Shown one piece after another: positions 48,740 through 58,099 of a stretch of DNA of 64,000 bases; position 1 is the stretch's first letter; each line of letters starts with the position of its first letter. The position numbers were made by a program, and so were the translations under genes. The notes beneath the pieces are model-generated. The model made no database searches. It was given only the letters and a program-made list of their open reading frames with translations, and was not told where the DNA came from. Source of the DNA: Pseudomonadales bacterium (GTDB lineage: Bacteria > Pseudomonadota > Gammaproteobacteria > Pseudomonadales > Ketobacteraceae); contig NZXG01000048.1 of NCBI GenBank assembly GCA_002701845.1, forward strand, positions 97,171-161,170. The letters are read 5' to 3'.

Positions 48740-50281
48740 TTAGTGGTAGTAGGTTTCGCCGCGCAGGTTTTCGTGGTAATCCAGGCTTAACTGCTCTTCT
48801 TGCACAGCATCGGTGTGGCCCTGCTCCAGGGGCACTTGATCCAGCCCTTGCTTGAGGATGGATTCCACGCTACTGCGAGTGGGTGAGTTGATCATCAGTG
48901 CTCTCCGGCAGGCGTTGTTCAGTCGCTCCCGCCCGTATTTTTTGGCGTTACTGAGCAGCGCCAGCACACGACGGTAGCTTTGCTCTTTGTGGCACTTCTC
49001 CTGAAGGATCTGATCGGCCACGGCCCGGGTGGCCTCGCCAATATCACCTGCCCAGTTAAGGAAGCGCTCAGGCGTCCACTCACTCATGGCGCGGTGGTGA
49101 TGGGGCATGTGTTCGGCACAGGTGCTGTGGGCGCCCTGGCGATAACTGCGCGGATGGCAGACGACCCGTTGCCCATGGCGGTAGATAGCCACCGTTGTCG
49201 CGGTGGCCTGCACCTCCACTTTCTCTTTTACCAGGTGGTGTGGCACCGAGTAGTAGTGCTTGTCGTATTCGATGTGGTAGTCAATATGCACGCGGGCCTG
49301 TTTGATGTCGGCGTACTGGTAGGGATGAGCGGGTAAGGGTCGCAAGGCCGGCTGATCCAGCTGCTCGAACTGACTGCAACGCGTACCCGGCAACCGCTTG
49401 AAGGGGCGCTGGTTCAGGTCATCCAGCAGGACGCGAATGGCCTGATTCAGACTGGCCAGCGTAAAGAACGTTTGATGGCGCAGCCGTGCCATGATCCAGC
49501 GCTCGACGATCTGTACGGCCACTTCGGCTTTGGCTTTATCCTTGGGTTTGTAGGGCCGCGCCGGTACTACCGCCACACCATAGTGAGCCGCCAGTTGCTG
49601 ATAGGCGGGATTGATGTCCGGCTCATAGCGATGGGCTTTGCTGACGCCGCTTTTTAAGTTGTCCGGCACCACCAGCTCCGGTACGCCACCGAAGAACTCG
49701 AAGGCCTGCACATGGGCATTGAGCCAGTCGGCCTGGCTCTGGGTCCAGTGGGCACAGGCAAAGGTGTAATTGGATGCCCCCAATACGGCCACAAACACCT
49801 GAGCAGGACGCACCTCACCGGTATCAGGATTCACTACCGGCAGGGTAAGGCCACAGTAATCCACAAACAGTTTTTCAGCGGCACGATGCAGCTGGCGCAT
49901 GCTGCGCTGTTGTTTGCCGAGCCATTCCTGATATCGGTGGCAGAACTGGGCATAGCTGTAGCCATCGTCCGGGTGCTGTTGCCGGTATTCCTGCCACAGC
50001 AGCTGCTTGGTCATGCCTTTACGTTTCAGTTCTTGATGAATCGCCCCATAGTCTGGCTCGGTAAAGCGGCGCTGCCCGGTCAGTGGCTGGCTGGGGAACA
50101 GCAGCCGCCCCAGGGCCCGTTCATCCAGATCATCAGGAAGTGGCCAACTAATCCCGGCCTGCTGGGCGCGGTTCAGGTAATTCACGGTACTGCCGTAGCT
50201 GATATTGAGGGCCTGAGCGACACCGCGGCGGCTCAGACCGGACTCGTAATGCAGGCGTAGCACGTCTTTGATTTTACGCAT
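48740..50281 (-). CDS. istA: IS21 family transposase IstA
   Basis: This 513-aa DDE transposase has an N-terminal helix-turn-helix (RKIKDVLRLHYESGLSRRGVAQALNISYGSTVNYLNRAQQAG), the integrase core starting KLFVDYCGLTLPVVNPDTGEV, FVAVLGASNYTFACAHWTQSQADWL and VPDNLKSGVSKAHRYEPDINPAYQQLAAHYGVAVVPARPYKPKDKAKAEVAVQ. The start is taken at ATG 50281 (AGAGG upstream). It appears intact, so the element may still be active. Confidence 0.95.
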   Translation of the reverse strand: MRKIKDVLRLHYESGLSRRGVAQALNISYGSTVNYLNRAQQAGISWPLPDDLDERALGRLLFPSQPLTGQRRFTEPDYGAIHQELKRKGMTKQLLWQEYRQQHPDDGYSYAQFCHRYQEWLGKQQRSMRQLHRAAEKLFVDYCGLTLPVVNPDTGEVRPAQVFVAVLGASNYTFACAHWTQSQADWLNAHVQAFEFFGGVPELVVPDNLKSGVSKAHRYEPDINPAYQQLAAHYGVAVVPARPYKPKDKAKAEVAVQIVERWIMARLRHQTFFTLASLNQAIRVLLDDLNQRPFKRLPGTRCSQFEQLDQPALRPLPAHPYQYADIKQARVHIDYHIEYDKHYYSVPHHLVKEKVEVQATATTVAIYRHGQRVVCHPRSYRQGAHSTCAEHMPHHHRAMSEWTPERFLNWAGDIGEATRAVADQILQEKCHKEQSYRRVLALLSNAKKYGRERLNNACRRALMINSPTRSSVESILKQGLDQVPLEQGHTDAVQEEQLSLDYHENLRGETYYH

Positions 50282-50388
50282 TGATAACCTCTTGGATCTC
50301 ATCGGCCTTGTCGCTCCCGGCAAAAAGCCAGGAAGACTAGCCGAATTGTTATAGATATCAATGCATTACAGAGGATTCTGGAAATGCT

Positions 50389-50532
50389 TGATCACTCATT
50401 CTGGAAGTTGATCACCGATTCTGGAAATCCAGAAAAAGTGATCAAAAAAAACCAGAATGGCCGATCAAGTAAGTTCAGAACGGGTGATCAAGTAAAACCA
50501 GAATGGGTGATCAAATTGGGCCGGAATATGCA
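50389..50532. repeat. multiple terminal repeats at the istA-side end of IS21
   Basis: Four to six copies of a TGATCA-x2-CATTCTGG-type motif lie within ~145 bp, in direct and inverted orientation (for example near 50390, 50410, 50440, 50465, 50490 and 50510). They are expected transposase-binding repeats. Confidence 0.7.
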
Positions 50533-52666
50533 CCACCCGCTCAGAGTAAACGGACGCTGTGCCCGGCACATCGTTTAAGACCTGCTCCAGGCGCTTGCCA
50601 ATTTTTTCAATTTCTTTCAGGTCGGGGCCGGCCACTTTGATGCCCACCGGGGTTTTGATGCCAGTGGCCAGCATGTCGATACGGGTTTTGATGGGCATCA
50701 CCCAGGCATTCGTCAGCCCGGGAAATTTCACCAGCGCATCCAACTCTTTTTTGAGCTTGTCGGTGGTCATCCCTTCACGCCATTCATCTCTCGGTTTGAT
50801 CTGGATAAAAGTTTCGATCATGGTTAAGGGCGCGGGATCGGTGGCTGTCTCTGCCCTGCCGATTTTGCCGAAAACACTTTTTACTTCGGGCACCGTAGCA
50901 ATCAGCTTGTCGGTCTGTTGCAGAATCTCCCGCGCTTTACCGATAGATAGTCCAGGATAGGTGGTTGGCATGTACATCAGGTCACCCTCATCCAGCGGCG
51001 GGATGAACTCGCTGCCGATCTTGTTCACCGGCCAAAACCCCACCACCGTGATGATTAGCGCCAGTACGAGCGTGGATTTGGGGTATTGGAGTACGGTTTT
51101 CAATACGGGCATATACACAGCAATCAGCGCCCGGTTCAGCGGGTTTTTGTGTTCAGGCAACACCTTACCACGGATGAAATACCCCATCAGTACCGGCACT
51201 AGGGTAATTGCCAGCGCGGCACTGGCCGCCATCGCGTAGGTTTTGGTGAATGCCAGGGGCGAAAACATGCGCCCTTCCTGGGCTTCCAGGGTGAACACCG
51301 GCACGAAACTTACCGTAATGATCAACAGGCTGAAAAACAGAGCCGGCCCCACTTCCGCAGCGGATTCTGCGACAATTTGCCAACGATTCTCTTTCGTTAA
51401 GGGTGTTCGCTCCATGTGTTTATGCATGTTTTCGATCATCACTATGGCGCCGTCGATCATCGCACCGATGGCAATGGCGATCCCGCCTAATGACATGATG
51501 TTGGCATTGAGCCCTTGGGCATGCATGACGATAAAAGCCGCTAAAATGCCGACCGGCAGACTGATGATAGCCACCAGGCTGGAACGGACATGAAAAAGGA
51601 AAGCCACGCACACCAAGGCAACAACGATGAATTCTTCCAATAACTTATGCCAGAGGTTGTCAATGGCACGCTCGATCAGGCCGGAACGATCATACACGGT
51701 CACGATCTCAACGCCTTCAGGCAGCCCGTCTTTAAGGGTTTCCAACTTGGCTTTGACACCGTCAATGGTTTTTTGCGCATTCTCGCCAAAGCGCATGACC
51801 ACAATACCGCCAACGACTTCGCCTTCACCGTTGAGTTCAGCGATGCCCCGTCGCATCTGTGGCCCGACTTCGATATCAGCAACGTCTTTTAGCAACAACG
51901 GTGTCCCGTTCACATTCAGACCAAGCGGGATATTGGCAAGATCCTCTTGCCCCTGAATATAGCCGGAGGCCCGAACCATGTACTCAGCTTCGGCCATTTC
52001 CACCACCGAAGCCCCTACCTCCTGATTTCCCCGCCGGATCGCCATCTGAATGTGGGACAATGGGATGTTGAAGGCTCGCAACTTGTCCGGGTGCACTTTC
52101 ACCTGGTATTGCTTTACCATGCCCCCTAACGCGGAGACTTCCGACACGCCGGGTACCGTTTGCAATTCGTACTTGAGAAACCAGTCCTGCAGACTGCGTA
52201 ACTGGCTGATGTCTTGTTGACCCGTGCGATCCACCAATGCATAAAGGTAAACCCAGCCCACGCCGGTGGCGTCCGGCCCCAGTTGTGGTCGTGCGTTGGG
52301 AGGTAAGGTTGGCGCTACCTGCGACAGGTATTCCAACACTCGCGAGCGGGCCCAGTAGGCGTCGGTGTCTTCGTCGAAAATCACGTAGACATAAGAATCC
52401 CCGAAAAAGGAATATCCCCTTACCGTGACGGCCCCTGGCACGGAGAGCATGGCGGTGGTGAGCGGATAGGTGACTTGATCTTCCACCACTTGCGGTGCCT
52501 GGCCGGGGAAGCTGGTTTTGATAATCACCTGTACATCGGACAGATCGGGAATCGCGTCAACGGGTGTGTTTTTGAGTGACCAGCCGCCAATCCCCACCAG
52601 GATCAATGTCGCCAGTAACACAAAAAAACGGTTGTGGACGGACCAGCGAATAATACCTTCAATCAT
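50533..52666 (-). pseudogene. cusA: Cu/heavy-metal RND efflux pump CusA, 3' third missing
   Basis: The first ~711 codons of an HME-RND transporter are present. The N-terminus has [22 protein letters not shown] and the first periplasmic porter region. TM4 carries the proton-relay Asp in [23 protein letters not shown]. The Met-bearing [21 protein letters not shown] region is present too. Full CusA is ~1040 aa; here the protein breaks after [10 protein letters not shown] at the IS21 end (50532), where CusA would continue GGRY. Loss of the last transmembrane block means no functional pump from this copy. It overlaps cusB by 4 bp. Confidence 0.93.
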
Positions 52667-54294
52667 GGTTTGTCCTCCATGTTATGGCGGCCGTGATCCA
52701 CTTCCTTACTGTCATGCTGCATGGATTGATGTTGGCTATGATCCATGGTCATACCCTGGTGATCCCTGTCCTGATGCTGACTGTGGTCCATAGGTAAATC
52801 AGCTTCGGGCATGGGCATGCTATTAGCACCGTCAGGGCGGTGGATCTGGCTGATGATATAGTCGTTACCACCCTTCTTGGTGACTTCCACATGCAGGCTC
52901 ATACCGGGCTTCAGGCCCGTTAAGTCAACATTTTCTGCGGCGGCAAAATCCATGGTCATGGCCGGCCATTGCCAGTCGTCAATGGGTTCATGTTTGAGCG
53001 TGAGCATGCGGTGGCCAGCCATGATGTTTTTAACATGAGCGCCCACCCATACCGATTTCGGCTGTGCGATGCCGCCTTCATCGTCAGAGCCGTGGTTCAT
53101 GCGGCGGAAATCCGATGTTTTACTGGATTCAGAATCAATCAGGAACTGAGCCGAAGTCACAATGCGATCACCTGCATCGAGCCCCGAAGTGATTTCCGCT
53201 TGTTCGTCAGTGATATGTCCCACCTTAACGGCAACAGACTTGAAACGTCCTTCTCCCAACGCCAACACCACCCGGGATTGGTTCCCGGTGCGAATCAGAG
53301 CCTCTCGCGGAATTAATAAGGCGCCTTCCATGGGTTCGGCCTGAATGCGCATCTGAGCAAACATACCTGGCTTTAAATAGGTGTCAGGATTGTTGAAATG
53401 AACCCGAACCTGGGCCGTACGAGTGGTGGTATTGAGCGATGGGTAGATATAGTCTACCTGCCCCAGCCATTCACGACCGGGTAGATAATCCAACCTCATC
53501 CGCACGGCATCACCGACGCGCACCAGGGAAGCCTGCCGTTCAAACACTTCACCAATCACCCAGATATGCTCCAATTGAGCAATCGCCATCAGGCTCATGC
53601 CAGGTTTAACAAACATGCCTTCTCTCACCATCAGGTTGTCCACGACGCCCGTTTGCTGCGCACTCACCTTAATGGTCTGGCTGACCCGCCTTGTTTTTCT
53701 TACGCGGTCGATTTCCGATTGGGGAACCTGCAGCGCGGCCAGGCGTTCGATGGCTGCTTGTATCAGGGTGGGGTTATTGCGTTTAAGCGCCAGTAGCAGT
53801 TCTTCCTGAGCATTTACCAATGTGGGCGCATAGAGTTCATAGATGGGTTCGCCCTTTGCGACCGGATCGCCCGCTGCTTTGACGTAAAGCTTTTCAATCC
53901 AGCCCTCCACTCTGGGATGGATATGTAGCAAACGGTCTTCGTCGTACTGCACGTATCCCACCGTCTGTACGGTGTTGGTCATTTTACCGCGCTGAACTGT
54001 TGCTGTGCGCACACCGAGGTTGTTAATCACATCGGGATTAATCGTAATTGTGCCTGGCGAGTCGTCTGCCCCTTGCTCCTCATAGACTGGAATCAGATCC
54101 ATGCCCATGGGGGACTTGCCCGGTTTATCACGTTTGTAGTTAGGGTCCATGGGGGCGACCCAGTAAAGCGGTTTACGGTCATTGGCATCGGCGCTGGTGT
54201 TGGAGGGCTCGCCTACGCCTAAAAGCCAGACGCCCGAAGCGCCGAAAAAAGCACCGATAACAACGCCGGCAAGTGTTTTGTTTAACGCGTTCAT
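52663..54294 (-). CDS. cusB: CusB-type periplasmic adaptor with CusF-like C-terminus
   Basis: This 543-aa membrane-fusion protein has an N-terminal anchor, a heavy-metal-binding segment ([29 protein letters not shown]), barrel-sandwich and beta-barrel domains, and a C-terminal CusF-like copper-binding domain ([40 protein letters not shown]). It ends in a His/Met-rich tail with repeated MDHSQHQ. The start at ATG 54294 has GGAG 6 bp upstream, better than ATG 54315. Adaptor and metallochaperone functions seem to be joined in one chain. Confidence 0.93.
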   Translation of the reverse strand: MNALNKTLAGVVIGAFFGASGVWLLGVGEPSNTSADANDRKPLYWVAPMDPNYKRDKPGKSPMGMDLIPVYEEQGADDSPGTITINPDVINNLGVRTATVQRGKMTNTVQTVGYVQYDEDRLLHIHPRVEGWIEKLYVKAAGDPVAKGEPIYELYAPTLVNAQEELLLALKRNNPTLIQAAIERLAALQVPQSEIDRVRKTRRVSQTIKVSAQQTGVVDNLMVREGMFVKPGMSLMAIAQLEHIWVIGEVFERQASLVRVGDAVRMRLDYLPGREWLGQVDYIYPSLNTTTRTAQVRVHFNNPDTYLKPGMFAQMRIQAEPMEGALLIPREALIRTGNQSRVVLALGEGRFKSVAVKVGHITDEQAEITSGLDAGDRIVTSAQFLIDSESSKTSDFRRMNHGSDDEGGIAQPKSVWVGAHVKNIMAGHRMLTLKHEPIDDWQWPAMTMDFAAAENVDLTGLKPGMSLHVEVTKKGGNDYIISQIHRPDGANSMPMPEADLPMDHSQHQDRDHQGMTMDHSQHQSMQHDSKEVDHGRHNMEDKP

Positions 54295-54311
54295 GATTTG
54301 CTCCTGTGCAT

Positions 54312-55613
54312 TCATTTAACCGTGGGGGCGTTGGCATTGGTCTTACCCGCCAGTAAATATTTCATGTGGGTAATCACTTGCAGGCGCTCTACTGCAATAC
54401 CCAGCGCATCGATCTTGGCGTTCAGTTCAGCGATACGGGAGCGCACGGCTTCGGCAAAATCGCCGTCGTCATTGTTATAGGCTGTGAGGGAAGCTTCAGC
54501 TTGTTCCGCCATTTGCGGCAATAGCTGCCGGTCATACAGTGCGAAGCGTTCGTTCAAACGCTGTAGTTGACTGATCGTAGTATCCAGCTCCGCCACCAAT
54601 CGACGCGCTATCAGCTGTCTTTCGGTTTTAATGGCCTCGGCCCGTGACACTGCAGCACGGACCTCCTTATCCTGCCGGTTGGCGGTAAAGACTGGCAGAT
54701 CGAAACTGATACCAACCGAAAATAAATCCGCCCGTTCACGCCCCATGGGATCTTCATCGCGATAGCCATATTGGGCAGTTAGCCCCCATTCAGGCTTGTA
54801 CTTCTGATGTGCCAGATCCACACCGGTTTCCATGGCATCAATGCGCTGATCCACCGCCCGTAAGGCGGGGTGCAGGTAGACTTGCTCGTAAAGTGCCTGC
54901 ATGGAGCTTTTTTCCCTCACCGGGAGAGTGTGGGCGCCCAATTCGGGGAGATTGGCGGGAAGCCTGACGTTGGGTAGGCTGCCAACCCACTCAGACAGCC
55001 GCTGTAGATTGGCTTCCTTCTGCTGTCGCAACCCGGTGAGTCGATCATCTATCCGGGTCAGTTCCAGTTGCGCTCGCACCAGATCCTGTTGCCGCGCCCG
55101 TCCAATCGCTGAGGAATAACTGGCTTTAGCTGCATCCACCAACTGCTCGAACAAGGAACGATCCTGCTCAATCAACCGTATGCTTTCCTGGGCTTTAAAG
55201 ACTTCCAACCACAGACGCGTAACGATGGATTGTACTTTGGCCATACGATCCTGGCGTAAAAATGGTTCTTGGAGGGACAGCTTCCGTTTTTGTTGGCTCG
55301 ATAGCGCCAGACTGCTGCCCCTTGGAAACATTTGACTGATGCCAACAGACAGTTGCGTCATGGCTTCCTGGCTGAGGTCAAAAGTGTCTACCGGGAAATT
55401 GCCTGCACTCAGGCTGACCCTGGGATCAGGAAGGCTGGCCGCTGACACAGACTCGGCCTTAAGAGCTTCTTGCCGGTGATAGCTTCCGCTTAACCAGGGG
55501 TCATTAGAAATCGCCTGTTGAATGGCGGCTTCGAGCACCAGAGGACCATCAATGTCCTGTGCGTTTGCTAAAACCGCATAAAAACTCAGCAACAGAAATA
55601 GGCATCGTTTCAT
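54312..55613 (-). CDS. cusC: TolC-like outer membrane factor of the copper efflux system
   Basis: This 433-aa protein has a signal peptide (ending ANA) and two OEP repeats of long amphipathic helices (LVLEAAIQQAISNDPWLSGSYHRQEALKAESVSAASLPDPRVSLSAGN; then LYEQVYLHPALRAVDQRIDAMETGV). The SLPDPRVSLSAGNFPVDTFDLSQEAM stretch is typical of the OMFs paired with CusBA/CzcBA. It overlaps the DUF411 gene by 4 bp upstream and precedes cusB. Confidence 0.88.
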   Translation of the reverse strand: MKRCLFLLLSFYAVLANAQDIDGPLVLEAAIQQAISNDPWLSGSYHRQEALKAESVSAASLPDPRVSLSAGNFPVDTFDLSQEAMTQLSVGISQMFPRGSSLALSSQQKRKLSLQEPFLRQDRMAKVQSIVTRLWLEVFKAQESIRLIEQDRSLFEQLVDAAKASYSSAIGRARQQDLVRAQLELTRIDDRLTGLRQQKEANLQRLSEWVGSLPNVRLPANLPELGAHTLPVREKSSMQALYEQVYLHPALRAVDQRIDAMETGVDLAHQKYKPEWGLTAQYGYRDEDPMGRERADLFSVGISFDLPVFTANRQDKEVRAAVSRAEAIKTERQLIARRLVAELDTTISQLQRLNERFALYDRQLLPQMAEQAEASLTAYNNDDGDFAEAVRSRIAELNAKIDALGIAVERLQVITHMKYLLAGKTNANAPTVK

Positions 55614-56143
55614 GGCTGATCCGCCTCTTCATATTGCTGTGCCGCGTTTTCAACAGCAGCAAATACCTCGGTGCTGCCGTCCTTTTTCAACAACAGCACT
55701 TGATACGGCATGAATCGCTCATTCACCTCCATTCCCGGGCTACCGACCGGCATCGCCGGTACGGCTAAGCCAAACGCCCCTTCCGGGGGATTAGCCAAAA
55801 ATTGCTGTATATAGCGTGCCGGGATATGCCCTTCAAACACAAAACCTTGCTTCGATACCGCGGTATGACAGGACCGGATTGCTTGAGCTACTTGAAACCG
55901 TTCTTTGACCGCACCTAAATCCTTGGGATGCTTATATTGTGTATCAAACCCAGAATCCTCCAGGTGATCGATCCATTTCTTGCAGCAACCACACTTAGGG
56001 CTTTTATAGACAATCAGTTGTTCAGCGGGGCTACTTTGTGCCGTCTGATGAGATTCGGCTGATTCATTTGTGTCCGTACAGGCAGTCAATAAAGATAATA
56101 AGAGCAAACCCAATAGGGTTCTTAGACGCTTTAAAATGTCCAT
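55610..56143 (-). CDS. DUF411 copper-associated lipoprotein
   Basis: This 177-aa protein has a good lipobox (LLSLLTAC, Cys at ~22). The DUF411 core is present: VYKSPKCGCCKKWIDHLEDSGF, the SCHTAV Cys and the VFEGHIPARYIQQFL segment, then GLAVPAMPVGSPGMEV. Members of this family sit in copper and silver resistance operons and are thought to bind metal through the CGCC cluster. It is the first gene of the DUF411-cusC-cusB-cusA chain of 4-bp overlaps. Confidence 0.92.
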   Translation of the reverse strand: MDILKRLRTLLGLLLLSLLTACTDTNESAESHQTAQSSPAEQLIVYKSPKCGCCKKWIDHLEDSGFDTQYKHPKDLGAVKERFQVAQAIRSCHTAVSKQGFVFEGHIPARYIQQFLANPPEGAFGLAVPAMPVGSPGMEVNERFMPYQVLLLKKDGSTEVFAAVENAAQQYEEADQP

Positions 56144-56265
56144 GTAGATGACTCCGATGGTGATGTTAATGGATTAAGAGGTCAGAAACGGAAACGGTTC
56201 AATCACGCACGCCGCTATCGGCCACAGGATGTGGTTGTCCTGAGAAACGTGATATCTCAATTTAA

Positions 56266-56637
56266 CTAAGCGATCGGAGGACGAAGGATAGGAAAGTGAA
56301 ATGCAACAGGACTGGCTGATAAGGTGGCCCCATCGTATAAGGTCAGAAAAGATGCATGGAATAGTAAAGCGGAGATCGGCAATGTCACCATAAAGCAACC
56401 CGCCATCGAACAGTCGATACCGCAGCCCCCTTCGTCGCAGCATGCCAGCTTGTTACTTGATATGGCGTTTTCGTTACTCATGTCGCAGTGTTCGCCGTCG
56501 TGAGCGGCGCTGACCGGTGTATTGGCTACAGAGAGGTCTATGTCAGGTGTAAAATCGCTCACCGGTGCTACCGCGAACACCGGTCTCGCAAGGAGTGTTA
56601 TCAGCAAAAACCATAAGACCCAAGGACTTCGTTTCAT
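56266..56637 (-). CDS. small Cys-rich exported protein of the copper locus
   Basis: This 123-aa protein has a signal peptide (MKRSPWVLWFLLITLLARPVFA) and a Cys-rich centre (CDMSNENAISSNKLACCDEGGCGIDCSMAGC), followed by a hydrophobic segment. ATG 56637 has GGGAT upstream. Similar short Cys-rich proteins are found near copper efflux operons; no named family is recalled. It is probably the first gene of the transcript from the palindrome at 56715. Confidence 0.7.
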   Translation of the reverse strand: MKRSPWVLWFLLITLLARPVFAVAPVSDFTPDIDLSVANTPVSAAHDGEHCDMSNENAISSNKLACCDEGGCGIDCSMAGCFMVTLPISALLFHASFLTLYDGATLSASPVAFHFPILRPPIA

Positions 56638-56714
56638 TGATATCCCATAACCCACGTTCGTGTCATATCCGTTATGGAGAGCATACCGCTACAGCCTGAC
56701 AGCAACATGACCCC

Positions 56715-56736
56715 AAGATTACATGGGTGTAATCTT
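56715..56736. promoter_or_regulatory. perfect palindrome, candidate CopR/CusR-type operator
   Basis: Arms AAGATTACA and TGTAATCTT flank TGGG. The ATTACA-N4-TGTAAT core resembles the binding sites of copper-responsive response regulators. It lies about 80 bp before the Cys-rich gene, with a TATGCT -10-like element (about 56672-56677) downstream on the minus strand. The regulator gene is not in the window. Confidence 0.55.
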
Positions 56737-56746
56737 GCTCATCCTC

Positions 56747-57355
56747 TCAGTTTTGTACGAGAGTCGGGCAACGGTTGGTGTGGCTGAGGGTCTGGTAGCA
56801 TAGATCGCAAAACACATACAAGGGTAAAAAACAGTAGCCATCGTAAAACCCCTTGAAATACTTACCCACCTGACCCCCATAAACAGGGTTGTCAGTCGCA
56901 TCAAAGTCCAGGATCAATTGGTTCGGCGCTACGGCAAAGCTGCCAATGAATTGCTCGACTAAAACCTCGTGCAGGGCGATCGCTGTCTTCCGGTCTGCCC
57001 GTTGCGCCAAGCGACATAATGTAAGGGCGCTACTGAGAAACTGATCGCTCTCAACGGCCGTCTGGAATCCGACATCTTTGGATAATGCCTCATGGTCATT
57101 CAGGTCTTCATGGCCTGCCTCCATGGCGTAAATCCGCTGGCGTAAAAGCGTTAGCTGCTTGTGTTTACAACGACCCTGAACCCGAGGATATTTCAGTACC
57201 CTATCCAACGCCTTGGTCAATCCAATTTTGCGATCTACGCTTCTAAACAGCAGCATTCCCCCATCAAAGGTGATCTCCCCGCCTCCAAAATTCACCTTAA
57301 TATTCGACCGTTTAACACGTGGAAATTCCAGGCCTCTCTGGTAACATTCTGTCAT
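56747..57355 (-). pseudogene. IS1380-family transposase, N-terminal fragment
   Basis: This fragment of about 200 codons contains FGGGEITFDGGMLLFRSVDRKIGLTKAL, CKHKQLTLLRQRIYAMEAGHEDLNDHEALSKDVGF and the first catalytic region LILDFDATDNPVYGGQVGKYFKGFYDGYCFLPLYVFC, as in IS1380 transposases (normally ~450 aa). The rest of the protein is lost at about 56800, where homology stops. It is not functional. Confidence 0.88.
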
Positions 57356-57452
57356 GGCAGGACCGTCCTTATTCTTTGGCTAAAGCACCTACATTATAAG
57401 GGCTAAACGGTTCCGCCTCCTTCTTTTGGTGAAATATTCGGCTAGCGGGGGA
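56747..57452 (-). mobile_element. IS1380-family remnant
   Basis: It includes the transposase fragment and its upstream end. The terminal region near 57430-57452 (reading CCCCGCTAGCCGAATATTTC on the minus strand) is the likely left inverted repeat. The right half of the element is absent; its truncation point is next to the copper-operon operator. Confidence 0.55.
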
Positions 57453-57476
57453 TTTGAACATTATATCTAGCCTATT

Positions 57477-57848
57477 TTAGCGATCAAAACGCTCTGGCAA
57501 CCATGTTATCGAATCAAGCATTTGTTTAAATTGAAGATTATAGATATCTTCAAATTGGTCAGCTTTCTTTCCAATCAACTCAAGCTCCGGCATGTCGCCT
57601 TTAACAGCCAAAATAACGAGGTTGGTATATCCTTTGATTTCCATGACGGCTGTCGTAGTAAATAGTTTCCGTAGCTCTATCAGAGTTTCTATGAGTTTAC
57701 TTTGACCTTCAAATGCGTACTTGATTGCAACTATACCGAGCTTAGATAAGCATCTCCATAAATAATTAATGAAGTTACTTGTGACAGGCTTATTGAAGTT
57801 GTTACGTATATCAAACAAATCAGAGTAGATAATATCCTGTGAATTCAC
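57477..57848 (-). CDS. hypothetical protein
   Basis: This AT-rich gene of 123 codons has no recognised family. The protein is mostly helical, with no signal peptide or membrane segment (LIETLIELRKLFTTTAVMEIKGYTNLVILAVKGDMPELELIGKKADQFEDIYN). Composition differs from the backbone, so it is probably acquired. It lies between the IS1380 remnant and the recombinase gene. Confidence 0.45.
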   Translation of the reverse strand: MNSQDIIYSDLFDIRNNFNKPVTSNFINYLWRCLSKLGIVAIKYAFEGQSKLIETLIELRKLFTTTAVMEIKGYTNLVILAVKGDMPELELIGKKADQFEDIYNLQFKQMLDSITWLPERFDR

Positions 57849-57977
57849 TCCCTGTTGGCCCAGTACACTCTACCGTGCGATAACGGCCAACTTTCTGATC
57901 AATAAACAACCACCTCATCTATCAACAATTCTTGAGTACTTCTTCCTAATATCAAATCTATCAATAGAGTGTACCTG

Positions 57978-58079
57978 TATGATAGGTTTGGGTTATGATT
58001 AAAAATACTATCATATAAATTAAATAATAATTTATGGTAGTTAAATATCACTATATTTAGATATATATGATAGTTAAAT
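57978..58079. repeat. AT-rich repeat cluster upstream of the serine recombinase (res-like)
   Basis: TATGATAG (57978-57985) faces its inverse CTATCATA (58008-58015), and two direct copies of TATxxTAGTTAAAT lie at 58034 and 58066, 32 bp apart. Spaced inverted and direct repeats just before a resolvase gene fit a resolution site with subsites that also control the gene. The subsite limits are guesses. Confidence 0.45.
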
Positions 58080-58099
58080 CATCTATAAGGTAAATTCTC

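Larger units (their letters stand above)
47878..50532 (-). mobile_element. IS21-family insertion sequence (2655 bp)
   Basis: It contains istA and istB in the IS21 order on the minus strand. The ends are inverted: TGCATATTCCGGC starts at 47878 and, in reverse complement, at 50532; both ends continue after 4 differing bases with TTGATCA and, after 2 more, CATTCTGG. Inside the istA-side end there are several further TGATCA...CATTCTGG-like copies, as in the multiple terminal repeats of IS21. The flanking bases (CGGAG left, CCACC right) do not form a target duplication, and the flanks are different genes. Confidence 0.85.

Noticed and set aside
50465..50532. Continuation of cusA to 50465
   Set aside because: These codons lie inside the IS21 terminal repeat and do not match CusA.
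56174..56443. Minus-strand frame of 89 codons overlapping the Cys-rich gene
   Set aside because: Overlaps the gene with a signal peptide and ribosome site; no independent support.
57978..58079. CRISPR-like short repeats before the recombinase
   Set aside because: Repeat units are too short and too few, with no regular spacers and no cas genes; a res-like site is a better explanation.
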